DNA of 64,000 nucleotides from Pigmentiphaga daeguensis (lineage in GTDB: Bacteria; Pseudomonadota; Gammaproteobacteria; Burkholderiales; Burkholderiaceae_B), in contig NZ_BAAAEN010000009.1 of NCBI RefSeq assembly GCF_039523035.1, forward strand, positions 1 through 64,000, in the 5' to 3' direction. Numbering within the stretch: position 1 is the stretch's first letter; the number at the start of each line of letters is the position of its first letter. Shown piece after piece: positions 1 to 7,824 of the stretch. The notes beneath the pieces are model-generated. The model searched no databases. It saw only the letters and a program-made list of their open reading frames with translations, and had not been told where the DNA came from. A program made the translations under genes and the position numbers.

Positions 1-203
1 TCTTGGTCATCTCTCTGGTTCCTTTACCGGCATTATCGCCGGATCAGGCCCAGAGCTCTCCACTTATCGGACTGTCTGAATTTCCGCCGCCACCTCTATC
101 CCCCTGGGCGCGGGCATCATGGCTTCGCTGGTCGAACGCAGCATGCCGGTCGTGGATTGAGCCTGCCCCAAAGGGGGCGGGTTTGCACCAGCCTTGCCAC
201 CAA

Positions 204-238
204 TTGCTTTAGGAATAAAATTTGTAGACCTAAAGCAA
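204..238 (+). promoter_or_regulatory. Inverted repeat (operator-like) upstream of the Tat amidohydrolase
   Basis: Perfect 10-bp arms TTGCTTTAGG (204-213) and CCTAAAGCAA (229-238) flank an AT-rich 15-bp spacer. The repeat ends just before the purine-rich ribosome binding site of the gene starting at 254. Its size and symmetry suit a dimeric repressor site, but a transcribed hairpin that hides the ribosome binding site is equally possible. No regulator gene is visible beside it; the neighbour to the left lies outside the window. The preceding 200 bases contain no gene I can support. Confidence 0.5.
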
Positions 239-253
239 AAGAAGGGGGATGGC

Positions 254-1762
254 ATGGCGAACGAACAGCGCGCGGCGGCGCACGCCGCAGGCGGCGGCCT
301 GGACCGGCGGGATTTCCTGCGCGGTGCGATGGCGGCGGCGGTGGCCGGGACCGGTGCCGCCCTGTCGAGCCACGCACGGGCCCAGGCCCAGCCTGAAGAC
401 GCGCGGACGCCGGGCCGGGAGTTCCTGATTTCCGGCGGCCATGTGCTGTCGATGGACCGGAACGTGGGCGACCTGCCCGAAGGCGACGTCCACGTACGCG
501 ACGGCACCATCGTCGCGGTGGGCCGCAAGCTGTCCGCGCCCGGCGCGCAGGTCATCGACGCGCGCGGGATGATCGTCATGCCCGGCTTCGTCGATGCCCA
601 TTCCCATCTCTGGAATGCCTTCCTGCGGGGCTCGGTGCGGGGCGACGATCCCCTGCGCGGCTATTTCCCCACGACGAATCGAGCCGCGCCGCTGTGCACG
701 CCGGACGATGCCTTCCATTCGGTCCGGTTCGGGCTGATGCAGGAACTGCTCTCGGGCGTGACCTGCCTGAACAATTTTTCGCACAACACGCGCTCGGTCG
801 CGCATGCCGATGCCGAGATCCGCGCGGCGCTGGACGTGGGGGCGCGCACCCGCTTCTCGTACGGCACGCCCGGCCGGGGCGAGCGCCTGGACCTGGCCGG
901 CGTCAAGGCGACGCTGGCGAAGTGGGGCCGGGCGGATCCGCGGCTGAGGCTGGGCGTCAACCTGCAGCTGCCGACGCCGGCCGTGCTGAAGGCCGGCGGC
1001 AGCGACGAGACCTTCGTCGGCGAGGTGCGGGCGTCGAGGGAACTGGGGCTGCCGATCTCGCTGCACTATGGCGACACGGCGCACGGGCTCGTGGGGCTGA
1101 TGGATCGAAGCAACCTGCTGGGGCCGGACATCCTGATGATCCACACCCAGGGGTTTACCGCCGCCGAGCGTGAACTGATGGTGAAAAAGCAGGTGCAGTT
1201 CAGCATGTCGCCGGCTATCGAGATCCCGTACTCGACGGTGCGCAACGGCTACATCCAGTTCGCGGAGCTGGAGGCGCTGGGGGCCAGCCTGAGCCTGTCG
1301 GTCGACGCGTCCAGCGCGCTGGCGACGGGGGATTTCTTCACGGTCATGCGGGCGCTGCTTTGGGCCCACAAGCAGCGCGCCGACGTCGACCGCAAGCTCG
1401 AACCGCGCCGCATCGTCGAGATCGCGACGCTGGGCGGCGCCAAGGTGCTCGGCATGGACGACATCATCGGATCGCTGTCGGCCGGCAAGCAGGCCGACAT
1501 CATCCTGGTCCGCAAGCGCGACATCAACATGGCGCCGGTGATCGACCCGTATTACTCGCTGGTCTATTCGGGCATGCCCGCCAACGTCGATACGGTAATG
1601 GTCGGCGGACGCGTGTTGCTGCAGGGAGGGCGGCACGCGACGCTGGACGTCCGGGAAGTCGCGGACCTGGCCGCGCGGGCCGGGAGCAAGATGCACGAGC
1701 GGCTCGAGGGCATCATCTCGAACAGCAAGGAAAACCTGGGCGACCTGAACCGGAAAGGATGA
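254..1762 (+). CDS. Tat-exported amidohydrolase (metal-dependent hydrolase)
   Basis: A 502-residue enzyme of the ATZ/TRZ-like amidohydrolase superfamily. Residues 17-45 form a twin-arginine signal (DRRDFLRG followed by an Ala-rich hydrophobic stretch and an AQA-type cleavage site), so it is probably exported folded to the periplasm. The metal site is seen as DAHSH near residue 115, further His residues in SLHYGD and MIHTQG, and the Asp in SVDAS. These are the usual ligands of the deaminase/chlorohydrolase branch. The start at 254 is chosen because a GAAGGGGG ribosome binding site lies just upstream; an in-frame ATG at 194 has none and would bury the Tat signal. The substrate is unknown. Most family members are cytoplasmic, which makes the Tat signal unusual. 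Confidence 0.85.
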   Translation: MANEQRAAAHAAGGGLDRRDFLRGAMAAAVAGTGAALSSHARAQAQPEDARTPGREFLISGGHVLSMDRNVGDLPEGDVHVRDGTIVAVGRKLSAPGAQVIDARGMIVMPGFVDAHSHLWNAFLRGSVRGDDPLRGYFPTTNRAAPLCTPDDAFHSVRFGLMQELLSGVTCLNNFSHNTRSVAHADAEIRAALDVGARTRFSYGTPGRGERLDLAGVKATLAKWGRADPRLRLGVNLQLPTPAVLKAGGSDETFVGEVRASRELGLPISLHYGDTAHGLVGLMDRSNLLGPDILMIHTQGFTAAERELMVKKQVQFSMSPAIEIPYSTVRNGYIQFAELEALGASLSLSVDASSALATGDFFTVMRALLWAHKQRADVDRKLEPRRIVEIATLGGAKVLGMDDIIGSLSAGKQADIILVRKRDINMAPVIDPYYSLVYSGMPANVDTVMVGGRVLLQGGRHATLDVREVADLAARAGSKMHERLEGIISNSKENLGDLNRKG

Positions 1763-1896
1763 GCGGCGGCGGGCGCGGGCGCGGAAGTTGGCGCCGGGCC
1801 GGATTCGGGCCGTAAAATGAGGGCTACCGGGCCGGCGCGGGTGCGGCGTACCTGCCCGCGCCGGCCGATCCTTCGAGACGCCCCTTGGCCGCATCC

Positions 1897-2952
1897 ATGA
1901 CCATTTCCACGCTTACCATCACCCGCCCCGACGATTGGCACCTGCACCTGCGCGACGGCGAGGCGCTCGAGGCCGTCGCCGCCCACTCCGCACGCCAGTT
2001 CGCCCGGGCCATCATCATGCCCAATCTGAAGCCGCCGGTCACCACGACGGCCCAGGCGCTGGCGTATCGGGACCGCATCCTGGCCGCGCTCGGCAAGAGC
2101 GGCATCGGGCCGGAAGCGTTCACGCCGCTGATGACGCTGTACCTGACCGACAATACGGCGCCCGAGGAAATCCGGCGCGCCCGCGAGTCGGGCGCAATCC
2201 ACGCCGTCAAGCTGTATCCGGCCGGGGCGACGACCAACTCGGATGCCGGCGTGACGGACCTGCTGGGCCGTTGCGCCAAGGTGCTCGAGACCATGGAGGA
2301 GGTCGGCATGCCGCTGCTGACCCATGGCGAGGCCACCGATCCCGCCATCGACGTGTTCGACCGCGAGCAGGTCTTCATCGACCGGGTCATGATTCCCCTG
2401 CGCCGCGTCTTCCCGGCCCTGAAGGTGGTGTTCGAGCACATCACCACCGCCGATGCCGCGCAGTACGTGCGCGATGCCGAGGGGCCGATCGCGGCCACCC
2501 TCACGCCCCAGCACCTGCTGTACAACCGCAATGCCTTGTTCCAGGGCGGCATGCGTCCGCACTGGTATTGCCTGCCGGTGCTCAAGCGCGAGACGCATCG
2601 CCAGGCCCTGGTGGAAGTCGCCACCAGCGGCAACCCGCGCTTCTTCCTGGGCACCGACAGCGCGCCGCATGCGCGCGGCCTGAAGGAACACGCCTGCGGC
2701 TGCGCGGGATGCTTCACGGGGCTGCACGCCATGGAGCTGTACGCCAAGGCCTTCGACGACGCCGGCAAGCTGGACGCGCTGGAAGGTTTCGCCAGTTTCC
2801 ACGGCCCCGATTTCTATGGCCTGCCGCGCAATACCGGCAAGCTCACGCTGGTGCGCGAGCCCTTCCGGATTCCCGACGAACTGTCGTTCGGCCAACAGAC
2901 CATCGTGCCGCTGGCCAGCGGGGAGACCTTGCCGTGGCGGGTCTCGATCTGA
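1897..2952 (+). CDS. pyrC: Dihydroorotase
   Basis: Dihydroorotase catalyses the reversible cyclisation of N-carbamoyl-L-aspartate to dihydroorotate, the third step of pyrimidine synthesis, in the cytoplasm. The 351-residue protein has the length of the short PyrC (E. coli) type. It begins TITRPDDWHLHLRDG, which carries the HxH zinc ligands at residues 15 and 17. The later segment AVKLYPAGATTNS holds the carboxylated bridging lysine. The ATG at 1897 gives the canonical N-terminus; a TTG at 1885 would add only four residues. The 3' end overlaps the next gene by 19 bases, which suggests translational coupling. Confidence 0.95.
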   Translation: MTISTLTITRPDDWHLHLRDGEALEAVAAHSARQFARAIIMPNLKPPVTTTAQALAYRDRILAALGKSGIGPEAFTPLMTLYLTDNTAPEEIRRARESGAIHAVKLYPAGATTNSDAGVTDLLGRCAKVLETMEEVGMPLLTHGEATDPAIDVFDREQVFIDRVMIPLRRVFPALKVVFEHITTADAAQYVRDAEGPIAATLTPQHLLYNRNALFQGGMRPHWYCLPVLKRETHRQALVEVATSGNPRFFLGTDSAPHARGLKEHACGCAGCFTGLHAMELYAKAFDDAGKLDALEGFASFHGPDFYGLPRNTGKLTLVREPFRIPDELSFGQQTIVPLASGETLPWRVSI

Positions 2953-3764
2953 CCCACATCGACTGGGGCCAGCCCTGGTTCGCCGGCGTCGCCCACAAGG
3001 GCGAACTGCTGGCGTCCGCGGGCGAGGAGCCCCTGTGCGACAGCCTGAACCGGCTGCTGACGGCGGGCGAGGGTGGCCACGGCGCGCGCGGACGCATGCG
3101 GGTGGCCTCAGGCAAGCCGCTGGTCTTCGTGCCACAGGCCGACTTGCCGGAAGGCCGGGCCTACGAGGCGCACATCCACCAGACCGGCCGTGTGCCGACC
3201 CGCGACAACCTGCACGATCTCTTCAACGGGCTGGTGTGGTTCGCCTTCCCGCAGACCAAGGCACGGCTGAACGCGATGCAGGCACGCGCGCTGAAGAAAG
3301 CGCCGGCGGCCGAGGGGCGGGGCTCCTTGCGCGACGCCGTGACCATCTTCGACGAGAACGGGCTGGTGCTGGCCTGCTCCAGCGACGAGCTGGCCCAGGC
3401 CTTGCGCCGTTTCGACTGGCGTAAGCTGTTCGTCGAACGCCGCACCGCCACGCTGATGCAGACCGAACCCTGGGCGATCGGCCACGGATTGCTGGAAAAG
3501 CTGGTGCGGCCCTACAAGGCCATCACCGCCCACACGCTGATCGTGCCGGTCGACGACTCGTATTTCCGCGCTTCGCCCCAGCAGCGGCGGACCACCGTCG
3601 ACCGGCTGGTGGCCGACTGGCTGGACAACTGGCCCTTCTTCACCGCGCGCGACCTCTGCCCGCTGCCGGTGCTGGGCCTGCCCGGCTGGTGGCCCGACAA
3701 CACGACGCCGGGGTTCTACGACGATCCCGAGGTTTTCCGCCCCGGCCGCACCCGTCAGCGGTAA
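2934..3764 (+). CDS. DUF3025 family protein
   Basis: A 276-residue protein of the uncharacterised DUF3025 family, common next to pyrC in beta-proteobacteria. Recognisable blocks are the N-terminal DWGQPWF, the central RDNLHDLFNGLVWFAFPQTK and the C-terminal ARDLCPLPVLGLPGWWPDN, which are typical of the family. A GTG at 2934 inside the end of pyrC is the start; the overlapping frame gives a protein beginning AGLDLTHIDWG. No signal peptide or membrane segment is visible. The function is unknown and I assign none. The gene ends 12 bases before the RNase P RNA. Confidence 0.85.
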   Translation: MAGLDLTHIDWGQPWFAGVAHKGELLASAGEEPLCDSLNRLLTAGEGGHGARGRMRVASGKPLVFVPQADLPEGRAYEAHIHQTGRVPTRDNLHDLFNGLVWFAFPQTKARLNAMQARALKKAPAAEGRGSLRDAVTIFDENGLVLACSSDELAQALRRFDWRKLFVERRTATLMQTEPWAIGHGLLEKLVRPYKAITAHTLIVPVDDSYFRASPQQRRTTVDRLVADWLDNWPFFTARDLCPLPVLGLPGWWPDNTTPGFYDDPEVFRPGRTRQR

Positions 3765-3776
3765 AATACACGCGCA

Positions 3777-4182
3777 GAGCAGATCAGGCAGTCGCGGTGC
3801 CTTCGGGCATCGAGGAAGGTCCGGACTCCACAGGACAGGATGGCGGCTAACGGCCGTCCGGCGATCGCCGGGGCGCAAGCCCGGGCGCGAAGCCGAGGAA
3901 CAGGGCCACAGAGACGAGTCTGCGGCGAGGGCGGACGATGTCCGCACCGGTACGGCCACTCCGTACCGTTCGCATGGGCAACCGTGCGAGTCGCGGCAGG
4001 GTGAAACGCGGCAACCTCCATCCGGAGCAACACCAAATAGGCATGCGCGCGGCTTCGGCCGCACAGGGCGGTCCGTCCGAGCATGCGGGTAGGTGGCTAG
4101 AGCCGTCCGGCAACGGCCGGCCCAGAGGAATGACTGCCCGCGGGCGATGCCCGTGTACAGAATCCGGCCTATCGATCTGCTT
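3777..4182 (+). ncRNA. rnpB: RNase P RNA (class A)
   Basis: This is the catalytic RNA of ribonuclease P, which trims tRNA 5' ends. The ends pair as helix P1: AGCAGATC at 3778-3785 with GATCTGCT at 4174-4181. Conserved core strings follow in the right order: GAGGAAGGTCCGGACTCC with CACAGGACAGG near 3811-3840, CAGGGTGAAACG near 3999-4010, and the 3' block AGAGGAATGACTGCC near 4122-4140. The overall size of about 400 bases and the layout match bacterial type A RNA. It lies between DUF3025 and the PAS-LuxR gene, and no protein is encoded across it. The exact ends are set by the P1 pairing and may be off by a few bases. Confidence 0.93.
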
Positions 4183-4240
4183 TGCCTTGATTCTTTGCGC
4201 CTGGCCATCCATCCGGGGCAAGCCCATCGCCGCGAGCCCC

Positions 4241-4798
4241 ATGACCGCAGCCCTGCCCACCCCTTTGGATCTAGCCTTCGAACTGGCCCCGGTCGGCCTC
4301 CTGGTGACGCGCGACCGCGTCATCGAGCGCTGCAACCGGGCGTTCGCCGGGATGTTCGGCTACAGCCGCCAGCAACTGGTGGGGCAGACCACCGAGATGC
4401 TGTATCCGTCGCACGCCGAGTACGAGGACATCGGCGCGCGTGGCGTGCGCAGCATGCTGGCCGAGGGCATCCACCGCGACGAGCGCATCATGGTCCATCG
4501 CAACGGCGAGCTGTTCTGGTGCGCGGTATCCGGGCAGCCGGTGGACCCGGCCCAGCCCTATGCCTGCGCCATTTGGGTGTTCGAGGACCTGCGGCCGGTG
4601 CGTCCGGTCCGCCTGGCGCTGACGCCGCGCGAGCGGGAGATCTCGGCCCAGATCCTGGCCGGGCGGACCAGCAAGCAGATCGCCAAGGACCTCGCGCTGA
4701 GCCCGCGCACAGTCGAGACCTATCGCCTGCGCCTGATGCGCAAGCTCGAGGCCCGGACCGTGGGCGAGCTCATTTCCCGCCTGCTGGGCCTGCCGTAG
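4241..4798 (+). CDS. PAS domain / LuxR-type HTH transcriptional regulator
   Basis: A 185-residue cytoplasmic regulator. Residues about 8-115 form a PAS domain (FELAPVGLLVTRDRVIERCN, then MFGYSRQQLVG and a GELFWCAVSG strand), followed by a LuxR/GerE helix-turn-helix at about 125-185 (LTPREREISAQILAG, SKQIAKDLALSPRTVETY). The C-terminal helix resembles NarL/FixJ output domains, but no receiver domain is present. The PAS module presumably senses a ligand, redox state or partner directly. The start at 4241 is the first ATG after the RNase P RNA; longer in-frame starts would lie inside that RNA. The gene converges on the FAH gene with a 9-base gap. The targets are unknown. Confidence 0.8.
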   Translation: MTAALPTPLDLAFELAPVGLLVTRDRVIERCNRAFAGMFGYSRQQLVGQTTEMLYPSHAEYEDIGARGVRSMLAEGIHRDERIMVHRNGELFWCAVSGQPVDPAQPYACAIWVFEDLRPVRPVRLALTPREREISAQILAGRTSKQIAKDLALSPRTVETYRLRLMRKLEARTVGELISRLLGLP

Positions 4799-4807
4799 CC
4801 CCGGCCC

Positions 4808-5785
4808 CTAGACCGGGATGCGGATGGGAAACGGCGGCGGCGACGGGACGTGCGGCGCCACGATGCGATTGCGCAGCGTGCCCAGCCCGCTGACCTCCAG
4901 TTCCAGCACGTCGCCGTCCTTCAGGAAGCGGCCCAGCTCGTTGCCGCAGCCGCCCCCCACCGTTCCCGATCCCAGGACCTCGCCCGCGTACAGGGTCTCG
5001 TCGGACGACACGTAGGCCAGGATGTCCAGGAAGGTATGGTGCATGTCGCGCGAGTTGCCGCGCGACCATTCCTCGCCGTTGACCCGGGTGACCATGGTCA
5101 GCGTCTGGGGATCGGCGATCTCGTCGGCGGTGACCAGCCAGGGGCCCATGGCGTTGCCGGTATCGAAGTCCTTGCCCTTGGCCGGGCCCAGGCCGCCCTG
5201 CATCTCGGTGTACTGGGCGTCGCGCGCCGAGAAATCGTTGAAGATGGTGTAGCCGAAGATATGGGAGGCGGCCTCGGCCACGGGGATGTTCTTGCCCCCG
5301 CGCGAGGTGACCATGCCTATCTCCAGCTCGTAGTCGATGACCTGCGAGTACGCCGGCCAGTGCACGTCGGCGCCGTCGCCCACGACGCTGAAGGGATTGC
5401 CCTTGTAATAGATGGGGCGTTCGTACCAGACGCGCGGCAGTTCGACCGAGGCCGGGTCCAGCCGCTGCGTGCCGATGCCGAACAGATGGCGGTTGGCGCG
5501 CGATTGCCGGAAATGCGTCTCGAAGCACAGGCAGTCGCGCAGGCGGCGCGGCTGGGGCAGGGGCGCCAGGCGGGCGACGGCCGACACTTCATGGGTGGCC
5601 GCGGGGCGCTCCACCAGCCGTCGCGCGTGGTCCAGCGCCGCCGGCCCGGCATCGATCAGGTCCAGCATGCTGCGGAAATAGGGCGCGGCGTCGGCCGCCG
5701 TGAAGTCCGAGATCGCGCTTTCCCCGGGCAGCAGCGCGCCGATGTGCGCCGCGCCGCCGGGGGCGAGGAAGGTGGTCAGTTTCAT
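4808..5785 (-). CDS. Fumarylacetoacetate hydrolase (FAH) family protein
   Basis: A 325-residue member of the FAH superfamily, enzymes that hydrolyse, hydrate or decarboxylate oxo-acids at a divalent metal. The metal ligands are visible in IDYELEIG (ExE) and in FNDFSARDAQ (Asp). The region after it, GPAKGKDFDTGNAMGPWL, is the usual substrate loop. The start at 5785 gives MKLTTFLAPGG and overlaps the upstream stop in a TGATG junction. It is the last gene of a five-gene minus-strand operon with an acyl-CoA ligase, a thiolase-like protein and a Bug receptor, so it probably acts on an oxo-acid intermediate of that pathway. The specific reaction cannot be told from sequence. Confidence 0.87.
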   Translation of the reverse strand: MKLTTFLAPGGAAHIGALLPGESAISDFTAADAAPYFRSMLDLIDAGPAALDHARRLVERPAATHEVSAVARLAPLPQPRRLRDCLCFETHFRQSRANRHLFGIGTQRLDPASVELPRVWYERPIYYKGNPFSVVGDGADVHWPAYSQVIDYELEIGMVTSRGGKNIPVAEAASHIFGYTIFNDFSARDAQYTEMQGGLGPAKGKDFDTGNAMGPWLVTADEIADPQTLTMVTRVNGEEWSRGNSRDMHHTFLDILAYVSSDETLYAGEVLGSGTVGGGCGNELGRFLKDGDVLELEVSGLGTLRNRIVAPHVPSPPPFPIRIPV

Positions 5786-6795
5786 CAGTGGTTCCCATCG
5801 CAGTGGTCGTGTCCGCAGGCGTGCTGCTTGCGGGCGAAATGGCGTTTGCCCATCAGCGCCAGCATGTCCATGACGTTGGGCGCCGGGAGCGCGCCGCCCG
5901 AGATTTCGCGGTAGCAGGCGTAGACATTGACGCACAGCCGTTCGTCCTCGCCCCAGTTCGCCCAGCGGTCCATCGAAATGGCGTCCACCGCCTGCTCGAA
6001 GGACATGCCCGCTTCGAGGCAGCGGCGGGACTCGGCCAGCAGGTAGACCAGATAGTCGCGGAATTCCCGCACGCCATCCTTGTCCGTGATCGGGCCATGG
6101 CCGGGCACGATGGTCTCGACGTCCCACTCCAGCATCCGGTCGCAGGCGGCGATCCAGTTCGAGACCGGGCCGGTCCAGATGGCCGGATGCGCGCCGACGA
6201 ACATGATGTCTCCGGTGAAGACGGTGCGGTCCTGCGGTACGTAGACCAGTACGTCGCCTCGCGTATGGGCCGGGCCGACTTCGATGAGCTGGACTTCCTT
6301 GTCACCGACCTTGAGGTCCATGCGGTGGTCGAAGGTCTCGGTGGGCAGCGTCAGGCGGATGCCGCTGAAGTCGAACCGCGAACCGATCACCTCTTGCCAG
6401 AACTTGCCGGCCATGCCCATGTTCGGCCAGTCCTTCTGCCATCCTGCGTATTGTTCGGGTGGGCGGTGCTTCATGTCCTCCACGCAGCCGTTGGAAGCGA
6501 TGATGCGCGATCCCTCCAGCAATTGGTTGCCGAAGGTGTGGTCGCCGTTGCCGTGGGTGTTGACCAGGGCGCCGATCCGCTTCGCGGCGGGCACGGCGTC
6601 GCGCATGCTGGCCAGCATCTCGGACGTCATGGGCAGGTCGAACAGGGTATCGACCAGCAGCGATTCGCCACTGTCGGAAATCAGCCCGGCGTTGGACCAG
6701 CCCCAGCTTCCGTCGGGAACGAGGTAGGCGTGCAGGCCGTTGCCCAGATCGTGCAAGCCCTTGGTGAAGCGCCATTTGGCGGTCGAGGTCGTCAT
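5785..6795 (-). CDS. Metallo-beta-lactamase-fold hydrolase with altered zinc motif
   Basis: A 336-residue metallo-beta-lactamase-fold protein. The hallmark motif reads HGNGDH (residues 81-86) instead of HxHxDH, so the second histidine of the Zn1 site is Asn. Other ligands are present: GPAHTRGD, the Asp in FTGDIMF and the His in VPGHGPI. Such variants occur in hydrolases and sulfatase-like relatives and may bind one metal or use a different hydrolysis geometry. The C-terminal part (about 230-336) is a helical extension ending in a His/Cys-rich tail (CGHDHCDGNH), which may bind metal. It is translationally coupled to the FAH gene. The substrate is unknown; thioester or ester cleavage in the operon's pathway is one guess. 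Confidence 0.85.
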   Translation of the reverse strand: MTTSTAKWRFTKGLHDLGNGLHAYLVPDGSWGWSNAGLISDSGESLLVDTLFDLPMTSEMLASMRDAVPAAKRIGALVNTHGNGDHTFGNQLLEGSRIIASNGCVEDMKHRPPEQYAGWQKDWPNMGMAGKFWQEVIGSRFDFSGIRLTLPTETFDHRMDLKVGDKEVQLIEVGPAHTRGDVLVYVPQDRTVFTGDIMFVGAHPAIWTGPVSNWIAACDRMLEWDVETIVPGHGPITDKDGVREFRDYLVYLLAESRRCLEAGMSFEQAVDAISMDRWANWGEDERLCVNVYACYREISGGALPAPNVMDMLALMGKRHFARKQHACGHDHCDGNH

Positions 6796-6846
6796 GTCGT
6801 CTCCTTCTGGTTGTCCCGCGCTCTATGTATATTCACAGGTGGTGGC

Positions 6847-7824
6847 TCAGTCGAGCCGGATGTTGGCGTTGCGGATGACGGCGCCCCATTTGTCGTAGTC
6901 GCGCCGCACGATGTCGCGCAGTTCGGCAGGGGTCGATCCTACCGGCTCCAGGCTGGCGGTGGCCAGGCGCTCGCGCACGTCGGGCATGGCCAGCACGCGG
7001 GCGACGTCGGCGCTGATCTTGTCCACGACCTCGGGCGGCGTGCCCGCGGTGGCGAACAGGCCGTGCCAGGCATCGGCCACGTAGCCGGGCACGGTCTCGC
7101 CCACGGTGGGCACGTCGGGGATGTTTTCGCTGCGCTTGGCCAGCGTCACCGCCAGCGGCCGGACCTTGCCGTCCCGCGCGGCGGCCACGCCGTTGGTGTA
7201 GGGCTCCATGGCCAGGTCGATCTGCCCGCTCAGCAGCGCCAGCACCTTGTTCGTGTTCATGGGGACGTGCAGCATGCGGGTGCCGGTCATGCTGGTCAGC
7301 AGCTCCATCACGATGTGGTTGCCCGAGCCGTTGCCGGCGGACCCGTAGGTGAGCTTGCCGGGATGCTTCTTCGCATAGGCGACCATCTCTGCGACGTTGT
7401 TGATGCCCAGGTCGCTCCGGGCCAGCAGCACGTAGCCCAGGTTGACCATGAGCGACACCGGCGCGAAGCTCTTGAAGGCGTCGTAGCCCAGTTTGCCGTA
7501 CAGGTGGGGGTTGGCGCACAGCACCGAGTTGACCGTATAGAGCAGGGTGTAGCCGTCGGGCTGGGCCTGGGCAACCGCGGTCGCGCCGATGGCGCCGCCG
7601 GCGCCCGGACGATTCTCGACGATCAGGGACTGGCCCCAGATGTCCCCCAGCTTTTGGCCGACGATGCGCATGACCACGTCGGGCGAGGTGCCGGCCGCGA
7701 ACGGGATGATGACCTTCACGGGCCGCGTGGGGAAGTTCTTCTCCGATCCGTGGGCGGGCCAGGAGGCGGCCAGAGCGAGGGCCAGCGCGGCGCGGCCGAA
7801 CAAGCGTGCAACAGGGGTCTTCAT
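6847..7824 (-). CDS. Bug/TctC-type periplasmic solute receptor
   Basis: A 325-residue tripartite-tricarboxylate-transporter substrate-binding protein. It starts with a signal peptide (MKTPVARL, an Ala/Leu-rich core, then AHGS) and continues with the family signatures PVKVIIPFAAGTSPD, ENRPGAGGAIGATAVA and PDGYTLLYT. These form the two ligand loops that hold a carboxylate. It overlaps the end of the ligase gene by 4 bases, so the operon couples uptake of an organic acid to its activation. No TctA or TctB membrane genes are nearby, as is usual for orphan Bug proteins in Bordetella. The ligand is not predictable here. Confidence 0.9.
   Translation of the reverse strand: MKTPVARLFGRAALALALAASWPAHGSEKNFPTRPVKVIIPFAAGTSPDVVMRIVGQKLGDIWGQSLIVENRPGAGGAIGATAVAQAQPDGYTLLYTVNSVLCANPHLYGKLGYDAFKSFAPVSLMVNLGYVLLARSDLGINNVAEMVAYAKKHPGKLTYGSAGNGSGNHIVMELLTSMTGTRMLHVPMNTNKVLALLSGQIDLAMEPYTNGVAAARDGKVRPLAVTLAKRSENIPDVPTVGETVPGYVADAWHGLFATAGTPPEVVDKISADVARVLAMPDVRERLATASLEPVGSTPAELRDIVRRDYDKWGAVIRNANIRLD

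Noticed and set aside
162..184. Hairpin CCTGCCCC-AAA-GGGGGCGGG followed by TTT as a terminator of a gene to the left
   Set aside because: The T-run is only three bases and no coding end is recognisable in bases 1-160, so it is not supported as a feature.
1935..2933. A 5' extension of the DUF3025 frame through pyrC
   Set aside because: The upstream part is an out-of-frame reading of pyrC; the conserved protein begins at the GTG at 2934.
3938..4240. A longer start for the PAS-LuxR regulator
   Set aside because: It would place about 100 residues of unconserved protein inside the RNase P RNA.
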